DNA of 37,256 nt, from assembly GCA_039030335.1 (NCBI GenBank), contig JBCCEJ010000056.1, positions 1 to 37,256 on the forward strand. Reading direction: 5' to 3'. The position numbers and the translations under genes are program-made. Positions 13,829 to 22,357 of the stretch are shown in pieces. Source of the stretch: JBCCEJ01 sp039030335 (GTDB lineage Bacteria; Pseudomonadota; Gammaproteobacteria; HK1). Below the pieces are notes generated by a model. The model was not told where the DNA came from, made no database searches, and saw nothing but the letters and a program-made list of their open reading frames with translations. Position 1 is the first letter of the stretch. Every line of letters begins with the position of its first letter.

Positions 13829-15892
13829 ATGAGATTGTCCATCGACGTAGGCGGCACGTTCACCGATCTGGTGCTGGTGGACGAGGCGGGGTCGCGAACA
13901 CTGGTCGACAAGGTTCCGTCGACGCCGGGATCGGGCGATGCGGTAATGACCGGCATCGAACGCATCGCCGAGGCTGCTGATATCCGGCCGGAAGCACTCG
14001 ACATCGTGTTTCATGGCTTCACGATCGCTACCAACGCGTGGTTGACGCGCAGCGGCGCGCGCGTCGTTGCACTGGTGACCGAAGGCTTCCGTGACATCTT
14101 CGCGCTCGGCTCGCAGCGGCGCCCGGCAACTTACGATTTAACCGCGCAAAAGCCGGAGCCGCTGGTGCCTCGCTATCACGTGCTCGAGGTATCGGAGCGT
14201 ATGGATGCGTTTGGCTCGGTAATTGCGCCGCTGACAGCGGATACCGTCGACGCACTGGCGGACGCGGTGGCTGCGCTCAAGCCGGAGTCCGTCGCCATCT
14301 CGCTGCTCTTTTCGTGGGCCAACCCCGCTCATGAACTCGCACTGAGCAAAGCACTCGCGAGACGCCTGCCGGAAGTGCCGGTCTACCTGTCGTCTGAAGT
14401 CAATCCGCAGATCATCGAATATCCGCGAGCCAACACGACCGCGGCGGCGGCGTACGTAGGCCCGCCAGTGGCGGCGTACACGCAGTCTCTCGAAGCAGAC
14501 TTGCAAGCGGCCGGTGTGACGGCGCCGCTTCGCTACATGAGAAGCGACGGCGGTGCTGCAACAGGCCGCGCCGCGCGGGACAATCCTGCAAACATGCTGT
14601 TGTCGGGGCCGGCGGGCGGGCTGGTTGGCGCGCTCGCGCATGCGCCGGCGCTCGGGGTTGCGAATCTGGTGACGTTCGACATGGGCGGTACGTCAGCGGA
14701 TTTTTCGGTGATCCGCGACGGCGACGCGGCTCGCGTTCGCGATCGGGAATTCGATGGTTTGCCGTTGCGTGTGCCAACACTCGAGATCAAGGCGATCTCC
14801 GCCGGCGGCGGCTCCATCGGTTGGGTAGATCGCGGCGGCGCGTTGCGGGTCGGGCCGGCGTCCGCAGGCGCGGTACCCGGGCCGGCCTGCTATGGGAACG
14901 GCGGCGATCGCCCGACGCTGACCGATGCCGCACTCAAGCTCGGCTTCATCGACGGTGCGCACTTCGCGGGGGGCCAGTTGACGCTCAATCCACGGCTGGC
15001 AGAGACCGCCGTGCGCGAGCAGGTGGCGGTGCCGCTCGGGCTGGACAACGACGACGCTGCGCTCGGTATGTTCGCCGTTGCGACCGCGAACATGGCGCAG
15101 GCGATCCGTGAACTGTCGACTGAACGCGGAGATGACCTGAGCGAATTTGCGCTGCTTTCATTTGGTGGCGCCGGTGGCCTGTTTGCGCCGTTCCTGCTCC
15201 GCGAACTCGGTCTGGCCGAAGCGATCATGCCGCGCCACCCCGGGGTGTTTGCAGCCCTCGGGCTGCACTTTGCCGACCTGCGTCACCAGATGCAGCGGCC
15301 GTTCGCGGTTGGCGTGGAGCGTCTCGTTGGCGCCGATCTGACAGAGCGACTAAAGGAATTACGCGGCGCGCTCGATGCGGCCCTCGAAGCCGACGGCGTT
15401 GCGGCGGCGGAACGCACCTTCGAATTCAGCGCCGATATGCGCTACGCCGGGCAGCACCACCAGATCGAAGTGGCGCTACCGGCAGGCGCAAGCGAGGACG
15501 CTGACTTCCGCGAGCGGCTTGGTGAGCAGTTCCACACGCTACATGAGCGCCGTTACGGCTACTGTCACAGGGGTTCACCAGCCGAACTGACCAGCGTGCA
15601 CGGCGTTGGCATCGGCCGGTTGCAAAAACCTGCAATGCACGCTCCGGATAGCGAGCCTGCGACAGCGGCCGAGGGGATGTCGCGGCGCGTTCCGCTCGGT
15701 GTTGACTCGGCCTGGGTAGATGCCGCCGTCCTACATCGCGACCAGTTAAACGTTGGAAGCACGATCGCCGGTCCGGCGATCATCGAGCAAGACGACAGCA
15801 CGAGTCTGGTGCTGTCCGGTCAGGCGGCACGGGTGGATGAACTTGGCTTCGTGCGTATTCACGAAACTGACGCGGAGGGGATAAGTCGATGA
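13829..15892 (+). CDS. hyuA: Hydantoinase/oxoprolinase subunit A (HyuA family)
   Basis: HyuA-type subunits bind ATP and, with HyuB, hydrolyse cyclic amides (hydantoin, N-methylhydantoin, 5-oxoproline) or carboxylate ketones. The 687 residues begin with the phosphate-binding DVGGTFTD (6-13), followed by TIATNAWLTR, the second nucleotide motif TFDMGGTSADFSV, GPACYGNGGDRPTLTDA and SFGGAGGLFAPFL. Length is normal. GGGAGG lies five bases before the ATG. The stop overlaps the hyuB start (ATGA), so the two are translated together. The substrate is not decided by the sequence. The neighbouring D-amino-acid oxidase-like and lactonase genes are on the opposite strand. N-methylhydantoinase or acetone/acetophenone carboxylase-type activities remain alternatives. 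Confidence 0.9.
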   Translation: MRLSIDVGGTFTDLVLVDEAGSRTLVDKVPSTPGSGDAVMTGIERIAEAADIRPEALDIVFHGFTIATNAWLTRSGARVVALVTEGFRDIFALGSQRRPATYDLTAQKPEPLVPRYHVLEVSERMDAFGSVIAPLTADTVDALADAVAALKPESVAISLLFSWANPAHELALSKALARRLPEVPVYLSSEVNPQIIEYPRANTTAAAAYVGPPVAAYTQSLEADLQAAGVTAPLRYMRSDGGAATGRAARDNPANMLLSGPAGGLVGALAHAPALGVANLVTFDMGGTSADFSVIRDGDAARVRDREFDGLPLRVPTLEIKAISAGGGSIGWVDRGGALRVGPASAGAVPGPACYGNGGDRPTLTDAALKLGFIDGAHFAGGQLTLNPRLAETAVREQVAVPLGLDNDDAALGMFAVATANMAQAIRELSTERGDDLSEFALLSFGGAGGLFAPFLLRELGLAEAIMPRHPGVFAALGLHFADLRHQMQRPFAVGVERLVGADLTERLKELRGALDAALEADGVAAAERTFEFSADMRYAGQHHQIEVALPAGASEDADFRERLGEQFHTLHERRYGYCHRGSPAELTSVHGVGIGRLQKPAMHAPDSEPATAAEGMSRRVPLGVDSAWVDAAVLHRDQLNVGSTIAGPAIIEQDDSTSLVLSGQAARVDELGFVRIHETDAEGISR

Positions 15893-17556
15893 GCATGTCT
15901 GCAACGGTACGCCGGGATATTTTCCAGCGGCGGGTGGCGGGCGTCGCCGAGGAGATGTCGGCATCGCTCAGGCGAAGTGCTTTTTCCAGCATCATCTGGG
16001 AAATGTACGATTACTCCTGCGCGCTCTTTACCCCGGACGGTCAGATGATCGCGCAGGCTGAGACCATCGCCGCGCAGCTCGGGATCATGGAGTCGGCATG
16101 CCGGCGTATCGCCGAAGAGATCCCGATCGACACGTGGCACTCGGGCGACGTGATCGTCTGTAACGACCCGTACCGCGGCTGCACACACACGCCGGATGTC
16201 GTCATGTTCACGCCGGTGATCGCTGATGGTCACCTCGTAGCGCTGGCCTCCACGATTGCGCATCACGTGGACATTGGCGGCAAGAGTCCTTGCACCACGG
16301 TGCCCGACAATACCGAGGTATTTGGGGAAGGGCTCATTTTGCCGCCGATGAAGATCGTCAAAGCGGGCGAGGAAGTGGCGGAGGTGTTTGCGATTCTGGC
16401 CGCCAACGTGCGCCTTCCCGCTGCATCTCTGGGTGACCTTCGCGCCCAGGTGGCCGGTTGCAGGACGGGTGAGCGTCGTATCGCCGAACTGGTCGGACGC
16501 TATGGCCGCGAGGCCTTCGCAGCGCTTTGCGACGAAGTGCTCGAATATGGCGAGACCTACATGCGTGCCTCTATCGCTGCACTGGGGCAGGGCACCTCCG
16601 AGGCTGAAGTGCTGATCGAGGACGGTGTTGCCAGCGACGAGCCGCTGGCGATCCGCTGCCGCGTCGAAGCGAACGACAGTGTCATCACGGTGGACTTCAC
16701 GGGCACCAGCGCGCAGCGTGCCAACGGCCTCAACTGCCCGGTGGCATCCACCGCTTCGATGGTGAGCTACGCCGTTAAAGCCGTGCTGGCACCTGACGTC
16801 ACCCAAAACGGCGGGTGTGCCCGCCCGATACGTGTCATCAACCCGGAAGGTAGTGTGTTGAATCCCCGGCGCCCGGCGGCTGTCGGCAGCCGTCACTACG
16901 CGCAACAAGCGGTAGGCGAGGTGGTGCTGAAAGCGCTGAACGCGCTGTCACCCGAGCTGCATTTCAGCGGGTCGCAGATTGCCTTTCCAGCGCTCAAGGC
17001 TGGTGGTTTCGACGAGCGCCCGGAAATGCGTCAGGGCCGCAATGACCTGCCCTATTTCGCCATTACCGACATCCTCGGCGGTGGCGGTGGCGCGACCAAT
17101 CAGGGCGACGGGATGTCGGGTATCGATACCCACGGCGGCAATTGCGAGATCCTGTCGGCTGAGGTCATGGAACTCGTTTGCCCGGTGCGGGTGCTGAAGA
17201 CGCAGCTGGTGCCAGACTCCGGAGGTGACGGGCAGTTTCGCGGTGGCCTCGCCATTCGGCGGGACTACGAACTGCTGAGCTCTCAGGTGCACGTCAACGC
17301 TTATGTGCAACAAACCGAACAACGTACGCGTCCGTGGGGCAATGCGGGCGGTGAGCCAGGCGCACGTGCGCGGGTGGTGCTGAATCCCGACCGGCCCGGC
17401 GAACAGGAACTGCCGTGCAAAGCGATCGGGGTGAAACTCGGCCGTGGCGACGTGGTGCGCCTGCAGTCATCGGGCGGCGGGGGGTGGGGCAAGGCTTCAG
17501 ACCGCGACAACGACCTCATCGAGCGCGACCTCAAACTCGGCTACACGTCCACCTGA
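15889..17556 (+). CDS. hyuB: Hydantoinase/oxoprolinase subunit B (HyuB family)
   Basis: This is the partner of HyuA and holds the substrate-hydrolysing part of the complex. The 555 residues show the family features DYSCALFTPDGQMIAQAETI, GDVIVCNDPYRGCTHTPDVV, ASTIAHHVDIGGK and the Gly-rich C-terminal GGGGGWGKA. The ATG overlaps the hyuA stop by four bases. The end lies 53 bases from the convergent VOC gene. A possible GACGTG...CACGTC pairing in that gap is weak. The acyl-binding histidines seen around residues 124-125 (AHHVDIG) are normal for the family. The full length and intact motifs indicate a working pair, although the true substrate is undetermined. Confidence 0.9.
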   Translation: MSMSATVRRDIFQRRVAGVAEEMSASLRRSAFSSIIWEMYDYSCALFTPDGQMIAQAETIAAQLGIMESACRRIAEEIPIDTWHSGDVIVCNDPYRGCTHTPDVVMFTPVIADGHLVALASTIAHHVDIGGKSPCTTVPDNTEVFGEGLILPPMKIVKAGEEVAEVFAILAANVRLPAASLGDLRAQVAGCRTGERRIAELVGRYGREAFAALCDEVLEYGETYMRASIAALGQGTSEAEVLIEDGVASDEPLAIRCRVEANDSVITVDFTGTSAQRANGLNCPVASTASMVSYAVKAVLAPDVTQNGGCARPIRVINPEGSVLNPRRPAAVGSRHYAQQAVGEVVLKALNALSPELHFSGSQIAFPALKAGGFDERPEMRQGRNDLPYFAITDILGGGGGATNQGDGMSGIDTHGGNCEILSAEVMELVCPVRVLKTQLVPDSGGDGQFRGGLAIRRDYELLSSQVHVNAYVQQTEQRTRPWGNAGGEPGARARVVLNPDRPGEQELPCKAIGVKLGRGDVVRLQSSGGGGWGKASDRDNDLIERDLKLGYTST

Positions 17557-17609
17557 CGCCAAGACGCGCAACAAGGCGAAGACGTGCGCGGCCCGGTAGT
17601 TTGGCCCCG

Positions 17610-18017
17610 TCACGTCACCTGGTGCACTTCGACCACGTTCCCTTCCGGGTCGAAGAAAAACACCTGATGCCAACCGGTGACGGCGAGCCCGCCCCAATCC
17701 GAGTACGGAATGTCTTGCGCTTCGAGATGCTTTTTGAACGCTTCAATATCGTCGGTACGGAACGCGATGTGGCCGCGCACCAGGGGATTGATCGCCTGAC
17801 CCGTCTTGAACGTGTTCAGCGGGTCGCGTTCAGACAGATGCATCTGAATTGCGCCGTCAGTAACAAACGCGACTTCACCGACGACACCGCGGGAGCGATC
17901 GACTGGCGGTAGTTCCTCTGGGTCTTCGTCGCCGAGTCCCAGCACGCCGCGATAGAAGTTCTCCATCGCGGGTACGTTCGAACTGGAAATGTTCACGTGA
18001 TGCAGTTTTATTTTCAT
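17610..18017 (-). CDS. VOC-family (glyoxalase/bleomycin-resistance/dioxygenase fold) protein
   Basis: The 135-residue protein has one vicinal-oxygen-chelate module pair: HHVNIS at the start (H7), QMHLS, RGHIAFRT and the C-terminal FFFDPEGNVVEVHQ with the metal-binding glutamate. VOC proteins bind a divalent metal and act as lyases, isomerases or dioxygenases on small substrates. I take ATG 18017, preceded by GGGGAGA, in place of an upstream frame opening at 18071 without similarity. It is the last gene of the minus-strand set SMP-30, DadA-like, VOC, 85 bases after the DadA-like gene. The specific reaction is not evident. Confidence 0.82.
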   Translation of the reverse strand: MKIKLHHVNISSSNVPAMENFYRGVLGLGDEDPEELPPVDRSRGVVGEVAFVTDGAIQMHLSERDPLNTFKTGQAINPLVRGHIAFRTDDIEAFKKHLEAQDIPYSDWGGLAVTGWHQVFFFDPEGNVVEVHQVT

Positions 18018-18102
18018 GGTCGCTCTCCCCTGGGTCCGGTAGAACAAGGCGCCAGGTGCAATTGCCCGCAATAGTCGTCCAGTGACTCAGCTGATTCCCC
18101 GG

Positions 18103-19359
18103 TCAACCGAACCGCTCGGCGCTGTACGGGGCCATGTCCTGATTGCTCGGCACCCCGGCGATTCGATCGACGACCAGCCGCGCGGTCGTCGGCGCGCAGG
18201 TCAGCCCGACGTGCTGATGTCCGAACGCGAGATGAATACCCTGTTGCCGGCCGAGTTCGCCAAGCACGGGCAGGCTGTCGATGGTGGTCGGGCGGCGTCC
18301 CAGCCATTCGGTGTGTGACTCGTATTCCAGGTCGTCGAAGATCTGCCGTGCACGAGTCAGCAGGGTCTTGACCGGTGCTTTACTGGGCGGTGCGTCGATC
18401 GATGCGAATTCGGCAAGTCCGGCTAGTCGCACGCGATCGCCCATCGGCGTGGCGACGAACTTTCCGTCGGTGACCGACAGCGCATGGCGCGGCACGCGGT
18501 TGGAGCCCAACAGTTCGACGTGATAGCCGCGTTCAGCCTGCAGCGGAATGTTGATGCCAAGTGGCTTCAGCAACTCGGCCGACCAGACGCCGGCTGCGAG
18601 CACGACATCGTCCCCAGCGAGCGTTTCGCCGTTTTCGAGTTTGAGGCCAGCAAACCTGCCGTCTCGCACTTCGAGCGATGCCACGCCGGCTTGCCGGTAC
18701 GTGCCGCCGGCTGAGGTGAAGGCTTCGGCGAGTTCTTTGACATAGTTGCCCGGCTCATCGATCGTGCCGTGTTGCTCTGATGAGACGACGAGGCAGCGGT
18801 AACCGCGCCCCATCGCCGGTTCGACTTCACGGGCCGCGTCGTCTTCGTAGACGTCGTAGGAAATGCCGTGTTCGGTGCGGAGATTCCATCCGAACGCATC
18901 GCCGTCGAATGCGGCACGGTCACGGTATGCGAACGCATAGCCCATCTCCCGGACTCGCCGCGCCGCTGGCGTGCCGGCTGCGAGGTCGCGGTGCGCGGCG
19001 AAACTGTCGAGCGTGAGGGGCGCCAGACTGTGGGCGATGGCCGTGGCGCGTTCGCGGCTCGAATTGCGCAGGTAGCGCCAGAGCCAAGGCAGCATCGCGG
19101 GCAGCCGGCTCCACTGTACATAAACCGGTCCGATGGGGTTCGCTAACATCGACGGAACCTTGCCGATGAGTCCCGGTGTTGTGACCGGAATGAACGACAG
19201 GCTCGCCAGTACGCCGGCGTTGCCGAACGATGTCGAGTCGCCCGGCGGGAGCCGATCGACGAGTGTCACGTCGAGGCCGGCACGAAGGCCCCGAAGCGCG
19301 GACGCGACGCCCACGATACCGGCGCCCAGCACCAGTAGGTGTTTCTTGTCTCGGCTCAC
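18103..19359 (-). CDS. FAD-dependent D-amino-acid dehydrogenase-like oxidoreductase (DadA family)
   Basis: The 418-residue protein starts with a Rossmann dinucleotide motif (LGAGIVGVASA, G12-x-G14-x-x-G17) followed by DxTLVDRLPPGDSTSFGNAG, typical of DadA-type membrane-associated D-amino-acid dehydrogenases and related glycine/sarcosine oxidases. The C-terminal half shows WLGRRPTTIDSLPVLG and GHQHVGLTCAPTTARLV, both signatures of this group. It oxidises an amine to an imino acid and reduces the quinone pool. It starts three bases after the SMP-30 stop, so the two are translationally coupled. Together with the lactonase and VOC protein it may degrade a D-amino or N-alkyl amino acid. Hydroxyproline epimer or D-amino acid substrates are family-based guesses. 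Confidence 0.88.
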   Translation of the reverse strand: MSRDKKHLLVLGAGIVGVASALRGLRAGLDVTLVDRLPPGDSTSFGNAGVLASLSFIPVTTPGLIGKVPSMLANPIGPVYVQWSRLPAMLPWLWRYLRNSSRERATAIAHSLAPLTLDSFAAHRDLAAGTPAARRVREMGYAFAYRDRAAFDGDAFGWNLRTEHGISYDVYEDDAAREVEPAMGRGYRCLVVSSEQHGTIDEPGNYVKELAEAFTSAGGTYRQAGVASLEVRDGRFAGLKLENGETLAGDDVVLAAGVWSAELLKPLGINIPLQAERGYHVELLGSNRVPRHALSVTDGKFVATPMGDRVRLAGLAEFASIDAPPSKAPVKTLLTRARQIFDDLEYESHTEWLGRRPTTIDSLPVLGELGRQQGIHLAFGHQHVGLTCAPTTARLVVDRIAGVPSNQDMAPYSAERFG

Positions 19360-19362
19360 GTT

Positions 19363-20340
19363 TTAACCGCCAGCCACGCCTTGTGTGTTGACGTACAGTG
19401 CGTACATCGATTGCGACGCTGCCATGAACAGGCGGTTGCGTTTGAGACCGCCAAAACACACGTTGGCGCAGCGCTCCGGTAGCGCGATGCGGCCGATGTG
19501 GTCACCTTCAGGCGAAAATACGAACACACCGTCGAGCTCCGGTTGGCCCATGCCCCAGCCGCACCAGAGGTTGCCGTGGATGTCGCAACGCATGCCGTCC
19601 GGGGTGCCCGCGCCTGCATCGATGTGCACGCGCTTTCCGCCGATCGATTTGCCGTCAGCGCCTACGTCGTAAGCCAGGATCTTGCGCGTTGGCACACCGC
19701 GCGACTCGACGATGTAGAGGAGCGACTCGTCGGGCGAGAAGCAAAGTCCATTCGGGCCCAGGACATCGTCTGCCACGATGCTCAGGGCCTCGCTGTCCGG
19801 GTCCCAACGGTAGACGTTCTGGTTGAGCTCCGGCTCGGACTTATGTCCTTCGTAGTGACCTAGGATGCCGAACGCCGGGTCGGTGAACCATACGCTGCCG
19901 TCTGACTTGACTACGACGTCGTTAGGGGAGTTCAGGCGCTTGCCGTCGAAGCTGTCGGCCAACACGGTGATTTGCCCGTCGTGCTCGGTCCGTGTGACGC
20001 GCCGCCCGCCGTGTTCGCAGCTGACGAGCCGACCCTGCCGATCGCGGGTGTTGCCGTTCGCGTAATCGGATGGTCGACGGAACGCGCTGACCTCGCCGGT
20101 TTCCTCTTCCCACTTGAGGATCCGGTTGTTCGGAATGTCGCTCCAGAGCAGGTACCGACCACCTCCAAACCAGACCGGACCTTCCGACCACCGGCAACCG
20201 GTGTAGAGCCGCTCGACTGCGGACTGGGCGATGCGCAATGCATCAAAACGGGGATCAACCGAGATGACCGCGGGGTCCGGATACCGCGGATGCTCCCGCC
20301 AACCGGCGGTTTTCGGGGTGTCGAGGTGGCCACCTTGCAT
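19363..20340 (-). CDS. SMP-30/gluconolactonase-family lactonase
   Basis: This six-bladed propeller hydrolase opens sugar or other lactones using one divalent metal. The metal ligands can be placed at E53 (SEGPVW), N140 (SPND), N197 (GPNG) and D248 (TPDG). I choose ATG 20340 because GGAG lies ten bases upstream and family similarity starts soon after. An upstream extension to 20481 is not supported. The result is 325 residues, normal for the family. The gene is first in a minus-strand set and ends three bases before the DadA-like gene. The divergent gap to the small exported protein (20341-20607) must contain its promoter. Its substrate is not shown. Confidence 0.87.
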   Translation of the reverse strand: MQGGHLDTPKTAGWREHPRYPDPAVISVDPRFDALRIAQSAVERLYTGCRWSEGPVWFGGGRYLLWSDIPNNRILKWEEETGEVSAFRRPSDYANGNTRDRQGRLVSCEHGGRRVTRTEHDGQITVLADSFDGKRLNSPNDVVVKSDGSVWFTDPAFGILGHYEGHKSEPELNQNVYRWDPDSEALSIVADDVLGPNGLCFSPDESLLYIVESRGVPTRKILAYDVGADGKSIGGKRVHIDAGAGTPDGMRCDIHGNLWCGWGMGQPELDGVFVFSPEGDHIGRIALPERCANVCFGGLKRNRLFMAASQSMYALYVNTQGVAGG

Positions 20341-20607
20341 GATCTGTACGCTCCATTTGCCGCTGCCCGTATGACAGCCATCAATGGCGGGACAGGATAC
20401 CGGGCTTGCTGGTTTGCCACGAGCGGCGACCGGGCAGTTGATAAAGCCCAAAAAACGCAGATTCTCACGACTGACCAGCACGGCCGGAAACCGTGATCGA
20501 GGTTCTATGACCCTGCGGTGGGCCCTGCTACACTCGGGCCATCAGTGTGGAAACGCTGAAATCCGTCGTCAGTTACGACGGATTCATTCTTTATGGAGAC
20601 GACTGAC

Positions 20608-20793
20608 ATGAAAGCGATCGCAATGATCCTGACTCTGGCGGGTGCCGTGGCCATGTCTGGCAGTGCTCTCGCCGGGGGTAGCGGTGGCTGCTCGCACGGT
20701 GCGTTTGGCAAGTGGCACGCGGACAAGTCCGACCAGACTTTCGCTGATAACGCCACGACGTCCAGCGAACAGACCGCCACGAAGAAGCAGTAA
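20608..20793 (+). CDS. Small exported protein of 61 residues, unknown function
   Basis: The product starts with a signal peptide (MKAIAMILTLAGAVAMSGSALA, AXA cleavage near residue 22). The mature 39-residue part is short, Gly- and Ser-rich at first (GGSGGCSHGAFGKWH) and ends with a Thr/Lys-rich tail. There is one Cys and two His, so a metal or disulfide role is possible. ATG 20608 is chosen because GGAG lies nine bases upstream. A strong terminator follows 15 bases after the stop, indicating a monocistronic gene. No family recognised. Confidence 0.72.
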   Translation: MKAIAMILTLAGAVAMSGSALAGGSGGCSHGAFGKWHADKSDQTFADNATTSSEQTATKKQ

Positions 20794-20808
20794 GGCCTCA
20801 CATCCAGT

Positions 20809-20838
20809 TGACCGCCCCGCGATCTGACGGGGCGGTCA
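20809..20838 (+). terminator. Perfect 11-bp hairpin terminator after the small exported protein
   Basis: TGACCGCCCCG (20809-20819) and CGGGGCGGTCA (20828-20838) pair perfectly around an 8-base loop, 15 bases after the stop codon. The T tract is poor (TCCCATTCTCT), so it may be a rho-assisted or weak intrinsic terminator. It is the clearest hairpin in the window. Confidence 0.72.
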
Positions 20839-21208
20839 TCCCATTCTCTGCAGGACTAACTGGCCGGTTTACAACCGCCGGGCGCCTGAGGCCGCAGGAC
20901 ACTAGCGGTTGCGCCAGACGCTGCCTACCAAGGCGTTGATGCTCTTGGGCCGCCATCGGTCAGCTCCCTTACACCGAACCCGGTTACGAGAACGTGAGCA
21001 TCCGCGTGCTCGCGCCCCAGACGGTCCCTCTATGCATGCTTCACCACGTCGCTCGGCGGTTGCGCGCCAGAACGCGCGATGATCGGGAGCTGGCGCTGAG
21101 TTCCGAAGCGAAGCCCCCGCCGCATTCCTGTCCCGACGTCATACCCCGCCGCTGAGTCCTGCCCCGTTATGTTAGCCTCGCTCCGTTTCAACTGCGGCGC
21201 CCTGGGAT
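20839..21208. other. 370-base intergenic region, no gene recognised
   Basis: This gap lies between the terminator and the luciferase-like gene, all on the plus strand. It is GC-rich and has no frame with family similarity. It presumably holds the promoter of the luciferase-like gene. I see no RNA gene or repeat in it. Confidence 0.45.
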
Positions 21209-22258
21209 ATGAAAATCGAGTTCGGTGTGGGATTGGGACAGGAGTCCACACTTCCGAGGCGGGAAAATCTCGCCAAGCTGCAAGACCTCGTGAAGCTGAC
21301 CGAAGATTGCGGTGTGGTTGCGATAGGCACGTACGACACGTCATTCCTCGGCGGTGACGCTTACGTGCGTGCGACGCTGCTGGGGTCGATGTCCGAACGT
21401 GTGCGCGTTGGTTTGCGTCCCACCAATACACTGACCCGTGAGCCGCAGGTCATGGCCGGGTTTGCGGCCTCACTCGACAGCCTGACCGACGGCCGGGCGT
21501 TCCTGGACGTCGCGAGCGGCGACAGCGCTGTTTACAACATTGGTTTAAAGCCAGCACCCCGGCGGCGCATTGAAGCCTACGTCGAATGCGTCAGGTCATT
21601 ACTCGCGACCGGCGAAGGTGAGTTCGATGGCCGTCCGCAACGTATCCGGTGGCATCGTGACGCGGTGCGACCCCGGGTACCGATCTCGATCTGCGCTGAA
21701 GGCCCGCGCATGTTGCATCTGGCCGGGCGCGTCGCGGATGGTGTGATCGCAGGGACTGGCCTTACGCCGGAGGTCGTGTCCGACACGATTCGGCGCATCC
21801 ATGGCGGCGCCCAGGCGGAGGACAGAGACCCGGAAGACGTGGAAATCTGGTTCACGACCCGAAGCGCCCTTCACCTGGACCGCGAGCAGGCCATTACCGA
21901 GATCCACGGGTCTGTGTCTTCCATCTTGAACCATTCAATGCGATTCGGTCTGGAGGGTAAGAACCTGCCGGACGAGTGGAAGGCGAAAGTCCAGGAGTAC
22001 GTGGATGGGTACGTGCTTTACGAGCATGTGCAAAATCACGGTGAAAACCCGCGGCGCATGCAAGCGTTGGGGTTGACGGAGTACGCACTGGATCGTTTTG
22101 CGCTGGCGGGCGACCCGAACGATTGGATCCGGCGCATCGAAGGGATGGCCGAGGCGGGGGTTCGCCGCCTGTGGATTAGCACCGGGCCACACGACCTGGA
22201 CCGTCAGATTCACGACATGACCTTGTTCAGAGACCAGATCGCGCCTCAGTTCGTATGA
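21209..22258 (+). CDS. LLM-class flavin-dependent oxidoreductase (luciferase-like)
   Basis: The 349-residue protein belongs to the F420/FMN-dependent luciferase-like monooxygenase family. It shows MKIEFGVGLGQ, a GTYDTSFLGGDAYV region, VRVGLRPTNTLTREPQVMAGFAASLDSLTDGRAFLDVASGDSA (split over the central barrel), and CAEGPRMLHLAGRVADGVIAGTGLTPE near residue 180, all typical of the TIM-barrel. Such enzymes oxidise or reduce a small substrate with reduced flavin or F420. The ATG at 21209 lacks a clear Shine-Dalgarno sequence but matches the family's N-terminus. No flavin reductase is adjacent. The closest neighbours are a pseudogene and unrelated enzymes, so context gives no substrate. Confidence 0.85.
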   Translation: MKIEFGVGLGQESTLPRRENLAKLQDLVKLTEDCGVVAIGTYDTSFLGGDAYVRATLLGSMSERVRVGLRPTNTLTREPQVMAGFAASLDSLTDGRAFLDVASGDSAVYNIGLKPAPRRRIEAYVECVRSLLATGEGEFDGRPQRIRWHRDAVRPRVPISICAEGPRMLHLAGRVADGVIAGTGLTPEVVSDTIRRIHGGAQAEDRDPEDVEIWFTTRSALHLDREQAITEIHGSVSSILNHSMRFGLEGKNLPDEWKAKVQEYVDGYVLYEHVQNHGENPRRMQALGLTEYALDRFALAGDPNDWIRRIEGMAEAGVRRLWISTGPHDLDRQIHDMTLFRDQIAPQFV

Positions 22259-22357
22259 GCGCCATCAGGTATCTGGCCCCGGTATCCTAAAAGCCGGGAC
22301 CCTGCACCGCCGTTCCGCCGAGCGTGTGCTGGTGGCCGCGCGTTCCAGGCGCCTGAG

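Noticed and set aside
15859..16908. A 349-codon minus-strand open frame over hyuB
   Set aside because: It is an antisense shadow. The hyuB frame carries all family motifs.
22278..22298. Weak hairpin CCCGG/CCGGG after the luciferase-like gene
   Set aside because: Only 5 bp with an 11-base loop and no T tract, so it cannot be supported as a terminator.
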